Source of the DNA: Hypholoma sublateritium FD-334 SS-4
Taxonomy: Eukaryota; Basidiomycota; Agaricomycetes; Agaricales; Strophariaceae
Reading direction: 5' to 3'
Length of the DNA stretch: 64,000 nucleotides
Assembly: GCA_000827495.1 (NCBI GenBank)
Contig: KN817582.1
Location: forward strand, 1 to 64,000
This document shows, one piece after another, positions 54,730 to 64,000 of this stretch; within the stretch, counting starts at the first letter, position 1; each line of letters begins with the position of its first letter. Made by a program: the position numbers and the translations under genes. The notes under the pieces were generated by a model. It was given only the letters and a program-made list of their open reading frames with translations. It ran no database searches and had not been told where the DNA came from.

Positions 54730-55236
54730 TCCTGGGATGGACTTTCAACAAATATTGTCGTAGTAATATATAACCGAAACCTATTATCGATGAAGATCAT
54801 AGTAGGAGTACCTGCATTAGAAAAACTATGACTTGATTGATAGCGGGCATGAGATGACCTCAGCATGGAGTATAACGCAAGGAATTTTGAGAAGTATATA
54901 CTCAATGGAATGAGAAGCAAATGAACTCTAGATTGACGGCGCGAATATGAGTGGGTCATGAAGGAGAGACGCTGAGCGGGCGTTGGTGAGCTGAAGCACG
55001 CAAGAATACGAGAAAATCAGCCATGCATCTAAATGCCTCAGAAAGTATCATGTGTTTGATAGATATTCGAAGCACTGTGGCATGTAATTCGAAAAGTAGC
55101 AAACCGATTACATGAATTGTCCAGTATTCAGGTGTATCTCAACCATTCTACATATGTATCATACTGACGACAAGAGCTGTACATATTCACATTTAGCCGG
55201 CTCTGATGAAGATAGAATCGGATTCCAGTTCAGCAT
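54730..55236. other. Intergenic between GGRGGD genes C and B
   Basis: A minus-strand frame at 54959-54750 reads MTHSYSRRQSRVHLLLIPLS and later MIFIDNRFRLYITTTIFVES. It could be an upstream exon of gene C, but no consistent splice was found. The rest is AT-rich. Confidence 0.35.
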
Positions 55237-55765
55237 CTACTTGTTTCCGGATCCAATATCCCCTCCACGTCCACCAGTAGCGTGACAGCAGGAACCCGAT
55301 CCACCTGCCCCAGACTCTGTAATAAACAATTTATATGGACGATTATTCAAATTTGAATAAATAATAATGCTCACTGAGTTCCGCTTCACCGAAGTCTTGT
55401 TCCAAGCCAGCCGTGGTGTTACCAGAGCCGATATCACCGCCACGTCCTCCAGTGGACCACTCACTTCCAGCTCCGCCACCCCCGGTTTCTATTCAGTGGT
55501 TTTAAATGTATCTTAGTAGAGATAGACAAAAAGAAAGAAGCGACACTTGCTCAAGTTGGAATCGCCAAAGTCCTGTTTTGCGAAACCGCTGTTTCCTGAC
55601 CCGACGTCTCCGCCACGACCCCCAGTTCCTCCCGAGCGACCGTTTCCACCGTCTCCTGTGCCTGCAAAATCACGTACACCAGAGAGTAAGCGAGGGAATC
55701 ACAGATACACAAGTAAGAGACGAACTAATCTTGGCACCTCTGAAGCTCTGGAAAGGTGTGGCCAT
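55237..55765 (-). CDS. GGRGGD-module glycine-rich protein B
   Basis: Same plan and length as gene A. Exon 1 is MATPFQSFRGAKI. Exon 2 is STGDGGNGRSGGTGGRGGDV, then GSGNSGFAKQDFGDSNL. Exon 3 is TGGGGAGSEWSTGGRGGDIG, then SGNTTAGLEQDFGEAEL. Exon 4 is SGAGGSGSCCHATGGRGGDI, then GSGNK-TAG. Introns: phase 1 after KI (gttcgt...ttgcag); a GC-AG intron after SNL (gcaagt...aatag); and gtgagc...acag after EAEL. The module order and the GC donor are the same as in gene A, so A and B are duplicates of a whole gene while the modules within each are older duplicates. Exon 4 carries a CC pair that A lacks. No known domain, signal or membrane segment. Confidence 0.72.
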
Positions 55766-56803
55766 TTCGATATAATTGAACTGTGGTTATAGTTTGAGAG
55801 TGCTGAGACCGTTGGAGTTCTTATCTATCCTACGACTTTTACTGTGCTTTATATTGTAAAACCATCGTTCCTCCTGTGAGCCATGAATTTCATGCACGCG
55901 GAAGAGGGCCAATGCCGATCTCCAATTAAGTGCATACATCTACTGCAAGAAATAAAAGAATAACACTCACAAGGTGCTTACATACTGGATTGGAAACGAA
56001 GTGTACTTCTTTAACATTCGATGCAAGTCCCGGGACGATGTACAGATGCTAGTTCTGTGAGAATTTATTTAAATTAAGGAATACCATTACCGGATTCAGA
56101 CTTCGAATGTCAGAGTCTGCATCGGCCCTAATTTAACCCGATGCTGCAATAAGGCCATCAAATCACAGTGCCCCGGCTATGGAAACCAGTGCACTGTGCG
56201 AGGTGATACTGAATGAAATAGCTTTGGTTGTGTATCTATCATTTGCTATAGCTGGTTGATAGCTGGGAAAATTGGGTCAGAGGAGACGTTCAGTCACAGT
56301 ATCACCATTTTTGGGGGGGTTTCCAAGGCGACGATGAGTTGTCGGCCATTCTGAAGCCTCGCTTGGCTCTGCCTGCACAAACATGACAGGAGGGGCAGAA
56401 GAAGAGCCCGGGATATCAGCATCCATTCCGGCCAAAGTCTGGCAGGGATTCGCGATCTGCATTCCTGACGGGAACCATAACCGCCTCGAACCACATCCTT
56501 CCGAGCAGTGGCTACAGAATTCAAATAGAAGATGTTAACCAAAGTCGCTGTCTTGAGGGGAAGAGAAGCTTTTCGAGACAGGCAGATCAGGTAGGAGAAT
56601 TGTGGTCGTCAGGGATGGTCGGCATAATTTGCTTTCCGTCGCATCTTGAGATCCTAATCTCGTCATAATCCTCAGCTAGTAATATTATGTATTTCGAATA
56701 CGACAGTTTTATTTCTTAAAGAATGTGGGGGACATCGTACTTAGGTAGGTCTAGGATACATAGTCAGTTGAGTTTCCGAGCCTACTGAAATTACCTTCTC
56801 ATC
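55766..56803. other. Intergenic between gene B and the GRDP-like gene
   Basis: A minus-strand frame (56277-56542) shows no family. 56680-56803 is the AT-rich promoter of the next gene. Nothing else seen. Confidence 0.4.
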
Positions 56804-58402
56804 ATGCCAGAATTTGTCACCCCTCGATTCATGGATGCTTCAGTCTCACAGGCAGATGTTTTGGCTCATCTGCGCGTCTATGGATCAATACGAGCTCATT
56901 TATTTGACCTCTCGAAGAACCATGTCTATTACGATGATCAGAATATTTTGTGGCCTACCATAGAGGGACGACTTTTTCTACGACGATCAGTGTATAGATT
57001 TTGCCTATGGGTAACAAAGGTCCTCCGTCCCAAGTTCAAGGAAATCAGCTATTCTGAGGCTTGTCTTACCAATACGGATTTACCTCCTTACGACGTACTC
57101 CTCGTCCTCCATGCATTTATGCTTCATCCACGAGCTTTCTATGCCGATACCATTCGCCTGTTTCCAGAACTTGGGGTTCTGAAAGGCTTTCCGTTGCATC
57201 AGGTGGTAAGTAATATCTTGTGTCTGTCACTTATTTGCGCTCACATCAGCCTAGGCCGCTCTCATCGACGACTCTATGAAGTACATCGCAAAACCTGAGC
57301 AGATCGCGTTTTGGGAAACAGCAACAGGGGAACATTTTTCCATGCCGCTGACAACCGTGCCGGACGACGAATTCATCATTACCTGCCCTAGCTGCAACCA
57401 TACATTCAAGGCATTCTGGAAGGAAGCCAGTGACGACGGAAAGGGCTCTAATTTGGCTGCTCCTTGTGGCAAGTGTGATCTCGTGATCACCGATCTGGAA
57501 TTCGGTGCCGCCATCATTCTACAAGATATTCGCCGAGCGAAATCAGGAGATGGAGTAGGTCTGGCGTAAGTATTATAATTTGTGCAGAAAAACATTACTC
57601 ACTAAATTCTATAGAGGAACACTACTTACGAATGAAGGTGTACTCGATCCCAAGCACTCTAGAGAAGTTACGATTAAAATTGCCAAAGCTGTCGGGTTAT
57701 ACGATATCGAAGGCCTTTCCGTGATCCAGGTCGTTCATCGTTTGATGGAGATATCCGAACATGTCCTTGGGCGTTTGAGGTATTTGTTAGAAAAACATAA
57801 TCAATGTTCTTGTCACTAACAACGCTTCAGCGTAGACTTTCTAAGCCTCTACGGATTTCCAGGGGGGTTTTCATTTGACTTGAGCGCCGCAGTGAGTATC
57901 AAAGATGCTTTGCAGTGTGGGGACTGGTTGAAAAGGGCATATTTCAGGTGTTGCGTCAAACCGGGTTCGCGTCAAAGATGTACCATAATGGTTGGACTAA
58001 CCCAAAGTTCCCCGAGAGGTGCTCTGCAATACTTGAAGAGTCGATTTCAAGATACGCCGGTTTCCTGACGCTGTCTATGGACAGAAGTGCAGGTTCACTA
58101 GGACCGGCCCACGATATTGATCTGGTTTGGCACACCCACCAACTGAAGCTTAACTACAGGTGTCGCTTATTCCATTGACGCAATAATCTCTACTGATTTC
58201 CAAATACTTTCATTTTTAGGACTGATTTCCTGCGGATATTCGGATGGTTCCTTGATCACGTCGATTTTGCCCCCGTAGACGTCCTTGGTACGGCTTAGTA
58301 GTACTTACCATCTGTCATCATTCTCCCGCTCACAACTTTATATTAGCGAACTCTTATTCGAACGGTGGCGACAGATGGGAGGTGGGCAGACGTCGGGATT
58401 AA
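56804..58402 (+). CDS. GRDP-like (glycine-rich domain-containing) protein
   Basis: Member of the family of plant GRDP and fungal homologues; biochemical role unknown. Exon 1 (56804 to about 57207) begins MPEFVTPRFMDASVSQADVL and has LPPYDVLLVLHAFMLHPRAF, the first half of the family core. Exon 2 (from about 57255) has YIAKPEQIAFWETATGEHFS, then two CxxC pairs, ITCPSCNHTF and APCGKCDLVI, a probable zinc ribbon. Later exons give DPKHSREVTIKIAKAVGLYD, DFLSLYGFPGGFSFDLSAAV and the signature PAHDIDLVWHTHQLKLNYR followed by TDFLRIFGWFLDHVD. The last exon after gtacgg...tattag gives ANSYSNGGDRWEVGRRRD-TAA. About six introns. The C-terminus seems shorter than in relatives, so the final exon may be misjoined. 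Confidence 0.78.
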
Positions 58403-59369
58403 TTAAGCTCTGCTCAAGCTCTGCTGACCCATTTTCTGACAGTCCACATATGGCACACCGTATCATGAATATTTTTTACAAGCCCGTTTCCCGTAAGATA
58501 TCGTAAACTATGGTTTCTTTGTCACCCATTTATCCAAGCGATACTTTACGTCCAACTTCATAGTACATAGAGCGCGAGGGCAAAACTCGGAGGACCGTCA
58601 GTAAAAAGCATATGAGAGCGTTTGTAAATTGGCAGTATATTTCTGGGCAAAAAAAACACCTGCATGCACGGTGCGCAGAGAATGATCAAGGACGGAATTT
58701 ACATAATAGAGTGGCCGGTTTACCATTGAGATACAAGTAGAATAAGTAGAATAGATCTAACTGCGACAGAACGCTGAGCGCGCTGTGCGCGTGATCAGTA
58801 GGGCGTGGGAACATGTGGTAGGTACGTCTGTTTTGTTACTTACGAGCAACAGCCAAATACCCTGACATGCACTACGTTGGTCCCTGCCGCGCGAAGTCAA
58901 ACCTCTTGCTCGGAAATATCGACGTCAGCAAGCTGCGGGCGTGCTCGCCGCCACACTGGCTATTTGCAGACGTCGATTTCCACATCAGCTCCGCGCGCGG
59001 CCGTGTCCCACTTCATTGTGCACCCAGCTCTGACTCCGAAGGAACTACCTGCATGCTATCAGCAGAGTCAACATGGGCATGCCCAGGATACGCACCTTAA
59101 GCGCCGCATGCAGAGGAGGTGGAGAGGAAGAGACAACGGAGGCATCACGCGTGGCTGGTCGACCAACCCAGCAAATTCCACGACGTCGTGCAGGCGGCGT
59201 GCACCCGGCCCCACCTGGCGCGAACCCACCGCTCCGCATCCCGCAGCGCGCGAGGCTGCACCCGCGTGAGGCTGAGGAAGGCCCGCCGCGCCAATAGGTG
59301 GCAGGAGATGCTAGCTGTACCTCCTGGCGCCTCTGGGCCCGTTCGAGGGAGGCGAATAGCACCGCGGTG
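58403..59369. other. Intergenic, no gene recognised
   Basis: Overlapping frames at 58805-59297 in GC-richer DNA, with no family. The DNA left of about 59370 does not match the MPDU1 locus, so this is the probable edge of the duplicated arm. Confidence 0.35.
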
Positions 59370-60400
59370 GCGCCTACTACGCGGTGCGACTTCCCCGTCA
59401 CGACCTACCGTGAGAACCTCTTCCTCCTCATCATCATACACGCTCCCCGGCGCGCCCTCACCGCCGCCACCGCCTCCCCGGACCTGCTCGCCCTCGCCGC
59501 CGTTGCCATCGCCGCGTCCGCACTGGCCTTCTTCATGGTGCCCCTCGAACCTCGCATTCCGCAAAGCTTCAGGCCTACGCACCTCTGCGCTGCACGCTTT
59601 CCTTCCATCTCATCTACTCGTATCTGATATGGAAGCCACTCCGTCGCCCGTCAAGTATCCCGGGCGCACCCTACTCCCTACACGCTCACTCTGCTTTTTT
59701 GGCTACTCCATCGTTAGTCGCCCTATGTACACTGACATCGCTTGGCCTTCCTCAAGATATTTTCGTTCGGCATTATTGCCCCCCCGGGCTTATTTCCCTG
59801 ACGTTCCGCCTTTCTTTGGGAACGTACGTGCAGACGTCGAGTGCGTTGGTAACTGAGACCATAAAGTGGAGCGAGGTACAGCCCTGCCGACCATGCCAAG
59901 TACTCAGCGCCTTTATCTTACGACGCTGCGTGCGAGCGGGTCCCTCCTGTTGGCCTGCTCGCCGTCTTCGTCATATAGGCCCATTACAAAATGTAAACTA
60001 GCTCGAGACGCTCACGGAAATCGGGGAATAATTTAATTCAGCAGATTTGTACGTAAATGTGTTTATTATTTGACACTCAAAACCGACACCATCCTTTCCG
60101 AATATCCATCTCTAAAGCATGCGCATCCAGAAAGAAAAGCCAGCCTAAAATTTTTGGGAACGGCGTCAAAGAATCTGTGAACTGCAGGTCAGCTCATTGA
60201 GTCATTCTCCGCACCTTTCGGTATCTTGGAACGGCGCAAGGTGAGTATGGAGTGCTGGTCAAAATCTCGACCCATTTCACCTTCGGCATGTTCGAGAAGA
60301 ATGGGAGGAAGGCACACTCCTGCACCTCGCCCAGTAGAGCGCTTATCAGCAACGTTGGGCCGGAGTTAGAATTCTAGAATCTTGTGTAGGCATGACCGGC
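59370..60400 (+). pseudogene. Arm B of the inverted duplication: MPDU1 fragment and hydrolase fragment
   Basis: Plus strand 59390-59555 encodes an MPDU1 remnant (TTYRENLFL, then IIHAPRRALTAATASPDLLA and LAAVAIAASALAFFMVPL) with indels relative to 42770-42602. It joins directly to sequence homologous to 41883-40430 in reverse, ending with the reverse complement of the hydrolase C-terminal remnant (about 60260-60375; minus strand reads [16 protein letters not shown]). Relative to arm A it lacks about 720 bp of MPDU1 3' sequence and the MITE-like insert. The hydrolase remnant here keeps a few residues closer to the intact gene (CAFLPFFSN) than arm A does. Confidence 0.75.
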
Positions 60401-61296
60401 AGATCCGGCCATCACGGCACGCAAGGCAGCTCGGCCGTTGCAGCACTTGCTCTCGCGTCCGCTGCTAATTCATGCTATAGCTCTACCTCCGGGGACCCGT
60501 ATTACTTGATATTCCGAGAACTTATTACCTTATCAGACGACATGACGTTCCTGTAGAGCTTATGAGTATCCGGTGTCTCGCTGAGGCAAGCGAACTAGTG
60601 GACACCGACACAAGCAACCCTCCTCCACGCACGCACGCGCGTTGCAGACACACCGAACCCGTGAGCTCAGCGCCCCATGTCCCACGTAAATTCACGCTCA
60701 AGCATGCGTCGTATCCGACCTGCTACCTGGAAAATATCACCACCCACGCTCTCATCTGTGTCCCGCCTATTGTTCTAATCATTGTTATCTTAATCTGCCT
60801 TGCCTCCACCCTCCTCTCCGGCTTCGATCAGACCACCTGCAGCCCTCCTCGCTGGCGGGAGCGCTGCCCGGATGGTCCTTTCAGTTATGCGCATGAAGAA
60901 CTAGTACCCGTCGGTCCTGGATGGAGCGCCGCCAAACCCCTGGGCATTGACACTGAGGCGAGAGAGAGAGCTCCTGGTGCACACAGCACGCCCGGACTCC
61001 GTGCCCCGTGTATGCAGTACGTCCTGCTGTTCGTCTGTTAACCCTTTAATTGGAAAATGGAGGGAAGCGCGACCTCAGGTGCTACCTGTAATTAAGAAAA
61101 CAGGTACTGCCTCAGCGCCGACGCTCTGGACGCACTCGCAGGACGGAGTTATTGGCAGCACGTCTTGCAGTGGTGGACCTGCCGAGTCTGCCGTGATCGT
61201 CAGATCGGCCGGACATGTCGAGTCCCCCGTCAGAAATCACAATCGATATCTATCTGTGCAGCCTAGCAAGTAGATAGTTCAATTAAAAATATACAA
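60401..61296. other. Intergenic with one unassigned open frame
   Basis: A plus-strand frame, 60562-61041, has one hydrophobic segment (ALICVPPIVLIIVILICLAS) but otherwise an unlikely composition and no introns or family. I do not call it a gene. Confidence 0.35.
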
Positions 61297-61545
61297 GTTG
61301 AAGTTATATATGTGCGGCCAAAACTTATACATGTGCGATCAAAAGTTCTATATTTGCGGCAAAAAATTCTATATGTGCGGCGAAAGTTTTATATGCGCGG
61401 CAAAAAGTTATATATGCGGCGGTGAAAGTTATATGTGCGGCCAGAAAAGTTATATCTATATAAGTGCGGCACGTACTCTATATGTGCGGCTTCAATTTTT
61501 ATACACTAGTATTGCAAAAAGTGTGTTATCTATGTGCGGATAATA
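61297..61545. repeat. Degenerate minisatellite, unit about 18-24 bp
   Basis: About ten imperfect copies of aaaagttatatgtgcggc (variants aaaacttatacatgtgcgat, aaaattctatatgtgcggc, gaaagttatatgtgcggc). The unit length is close to a multiple of three for several copies, so an open frame of repeated (F/Y)(M/I)CG runs through part of it; that is a by-product of the repeat. Confidence 0.85.
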
Positions 61546-62820
61546 AAAGTGCTAACGGGCACCCATAGCTAACGGGCGCCCATATTTAGAGAGGTAAAGA
61601 GGGGAGGTAAAGGAGAGGAAATAGCGGGGAAGGGAGGAGATGAAGGAGTGCAGCCAGAGAAAAGTGCCGAAGTTCCAGAAACGGCTTGTAAGCGAACTTG
61701 TAAATAGATCACGTCCGACCTGACCGCGTTTGCTACAGTACTTAAGGAGGCGAATGCAAAGCCAAGCCTGCTCAACGCGCGCGGAGAACCTTGGATATAC
61801 CTTGGAAAGATAGGAACTTGTGAAAAGCACACCTCAATTAGTATAATTCTGGATGAGCATGGCCTCGTCGCATTCCAAATCCCGCTTGGTCATGATCAAG
61901 CAAGCAAAATAACTCGGAAAAGACTTGGAAACTTGGAATGCGCCGGACGCAAATAGAGCCTGGACCGAGTCGCGACACACCTATCTCATTGTGGCACACA
62001 GAACACCTTCTGTGTGATGTCCAGTGTCTGGGGAATACCCCGGTCCTTACCGAAATTAGCTGGCGACGGAAGTCACTGGAATAGTGAGTGCTATTGGAAA
62101 AAAATGCTGTGCACACTGCGTGGTAGAATTTTTCGAAGATCGGCTCGGAAGAATGAAAAGCCATATCCAAGCTACTTTTATATGCTGCGCAGTGCGCTCC
62201 AGGTGCTTGATGCAAACTTGATGAAGATGAAATAGCAGTTGATGGACAAAGAAGGGATCCGTGTACTTATGTTACATATTGCCTACAAGCACGAAGCCTA
62301 CTTTAAACAGCAAATGTTGGGTATATGACTAGAGCCAGAGCGCTCAGAGGACGCTTAAAGTAACAACGCAAATTGGTCAACATCGGAGAGAGCAAGATGA
62401 CAGACATCAGGGCTTGATAACATTAAAGCAACATTAGAGTTGATGTGGTGTGTACATCTGTGGAGAGCGAGTGGGGAATAACTTGTAACTGCGTACGAAG
62501 GACAGAGACTACTCAGAAGTCTCAGTCATCATGCAATTCTTCCACCTATGTATTTGTTCTTTAAATGGCTACCGTCTACGGGAATGTTGTGTCCTAAGCT
62601 TAACCCCAAACAATCAGAGGAAGGCAGAAATTGTTGAACAATTTTTGATGAGGAATCGAAGAGGACATTACACCCACACGTTGTACATGATCAATATCGT
62701 CTATTATAATGTACATTGTGATGGAGAAAATATTTTCGGCCTCTTCTCACGCTCCAGAACGTATGTTACTAATAATTAACCATTCAGAAATAAGACCGTA
62801 GTAATAAATCGACCATTGAC
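61546..62820. other. Intergenic, no gene assigned
   Basis: A near-duplicate pair agctaacgggc(g/a)cccat sits at 61551-61583 just after the minisatellite. 61680-61710 resembles a segment near 48000. The minus-strand frame 61838-62215 includes a CSVCHNEIG stretch but no family. Nothing else seen. Confidence 0.4.
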
Positions 62821-63531
62821 TTACTTTGAGAGATTTTCAGAGATCCAGTAGGCGACCCACGGTTCCCAATCAGAGTAAGCTGCATTATATACGGCCCGCC
62901 AGTCGCGGCACTGGTGAATGGCGCCAATTCTGTCCCGCGTGAAATTGCGTTGCGCAAAATCGCCGCGCTCGAGGGTCATGTCCGCGCGACACAGTGTCCA
63001 ATGCCTAAGGTAGCTCAGGCAGTGATTTATATGATGATCCCAATTGGACGAGTCCCTGTCCCGAGCGTCTCCCTTTCCAAGTATGCCGGACCACAGACTT
63101 TGGACACAATGCAATTCGTGGAACATCGGTAGAATGACTGCACGTCTGTCGGAGCCCAAACGGACGCTTCCCCGGCCTGGAATGTTCTGTTGCATCACCG
63201 ACCACTCTTCGAAACCCCTAGGTGAGTCAAGTGCGTAATGAACACTTTCTTCTACGTCTACCCGCACACTGGCAAGTTCAAGTGGCCAGGCTTCCGGGTA
63301 TCCGTCCCCGCGATCCACTGGTGGAAGTTAATTAATATTTGTGGACCCAATGTAGTTATAATACTTACAGTCGGTTTGGTAGGGCTGTTTCCACCACTCC
63401 GCTTCATCGATCTCATGATCAAAAAAAAGAAATTGAGTGAGCGTTATGGCCAACAGAACGGAGGTGCATGCAGCTGCTAGGATAATGTGCTTTGAGAACG
63501 AGCTTCCTGATGCAAGCCCGGGGTTAAGCAT
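62821..63531 (-). CDS. UstYa-family (DUF3328) protein, copy 3, both HxxHC motifs intact
   Basis: Membrane-anchored UstYa-like oxidase/cyclase. ATG at 63531: MLNPGLASGSSFSKHIILAA, then ACTSVLLAITLTQFLFF, is the anchor. One intron (gtaagt...ccaccag) joins QPYQTD to (L)DRGDGYPEAWPLELASVRV. Core: VHYALDSPRGFEEW, PGRGSVRLGSDRRAVILPMF, motif 1 FHELHCVQSLW, motif 2 HINHCLSYLRHWTLC, RADMTLERGDF and CRDWRAVYNAAY. It ends WISENLSK-TAA at 62821. All family landmarks are present and the phases match. Substrate and partners cannot be told from the window; no peptide precursor with repeated cores is next to it. Confidence 0.85.
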
Positions 63532-64000
63532 GGTGCACGGTGATTGCGACTCTTAGTACACATTCTGGCGATCTTCAGACTCACGGTATATAGCACCTCT
63601 CCGTCCCGATATATCACTTGCCCATACACCGACTGTCTGGTATAAATATAACTTGAAACAGATATTACACGTTGGCCATAAATAGGGGTCTGTCAATCAC
63701 GATACAGCTAAAATTACTATCGAGTCACAGGTCATTCGCAACCCTATATAATAAACATGTGTCTACGATGGAGCAGCACACGATGTCCGAGATCACAGTT
63801 CGTAGAATAGTGGAAATCAGCAGTGAGTTCCCCAAGATTATGAGTGGTACCTAGACTTACCGAGGACAGAGGATGAGACAGACCAGCTAATTACAATTCT
63901 ATCCCGAGCGTATGCGAATCGTGCGTGGCTTTGCCTATATACTCACCAGTTGCATTGACACAGAATTCGGATATACTGCAGATCAGGCCTCTCGTATCAT
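63532..64000. other. Upstream region of UstYa copy 3 to window end
   Basis: Contains the promoter of the UstYa gene. The plus-strand frame 63672-63854 is not convincing. Whether another gene begins near 64000 cannot be decided. Confidence 0.35.

Noticed and set aside
60562..61041. A possible membrane protein gene of 159 residues
   Set aside because: It has a single hydrophobic run but no introns, no family resemblance and an irregular composition, in a region of duplicated and decayed DNA.
61297..61545. A CRISPR-like repeat array
   Set aside because: Repeats are degenerate and contiguous without unique spacers, and the organism is a eukaryote; it is a minisatellite.

Overview
The window is nuclear DNA of a filamentous basidiomycete, almost certainly an Agaricomycete. 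Genes carry short introns of about 45-70 nt. The white-collar-1 homologue has a LOV domain but no GATA zinc finger, as is usual in Basidiomycota. A KDZ transposon carries a TET/JBP dioxygenase, and UstYa-type (DUF3328) genes and small secreted cysteine-rich proteins are present. A wood-decay polypore would fit, but the order cannot be fixed from sequence alone.

Layout. 0-3.2 kb: KDZ DNA transposon with convergent TET/JBP gene and transposase, ending about 160 bp before the next start codon. 3.3-5.0 kb: mitochondrial pyruvate dehydrogenase kinase. 6.0-9.8 kb: wc-1 and ribosomal protein L10 (uL16), same strand, 122 bp apart. 11.9-14.0 kb: MATE-type exporter. 14.0-21.1 kb: GC-rich block with a decayed repeat-containing coding relic, a frameshifted ankyrin gene, a non-coding tandem repeat, and an intact paralogue of that ankyrin gene with an unusual C-terminus of tandem 18- and 19-residue tryptophan-rich amphipathic repeats. 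21-24.4 kb: no gene recognised.

24.4-38.7 kb is accessory: two small secreted proteins, two UstYa-family genes (one with both histidine motifs degraded), a seven-TM protein, a single-pass membrane protein, a proline-iminopeptidase-like hydrolase and a Kex2-type secreted cysteine-rich protein. 39.7-43.2 kb: decayed copy of the hydrolase, a MITE-like insertion and MPDU1. A rearranged inverted copy of this block lies at 59.4-60.4 kb. 43.7-47.6 kb (possibly to 48.7): tyrosine-recombinase retrotransposon of DIRS/Ngaro type. 49.4-51.9 kb: DEAD-box helicase resembling mitochondrial Mrh4.

52.2-55.8 kb holds three paralogous same-strand genes built from GGRGGD(I/V)GS modules, about one per exon, followed by a GRDP-like gene (56.8-58.4 kb). 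A third UstYa gene closes the window at 62.8-63.5 kb.

Single ambiguous bases (n) occur only in 0.1-2.9, 43.7-45.3, 47.3-47.5 and 48.6-48.7 kb, that is in or beside mobile elements, as expected if reads from several near-identical copies were merged. The strongest candidates for undescribed biology are the ankyrin/amphipathic-repeat pair and the GGRGGD exon-module family. Exon boundaries were inferred by eye.
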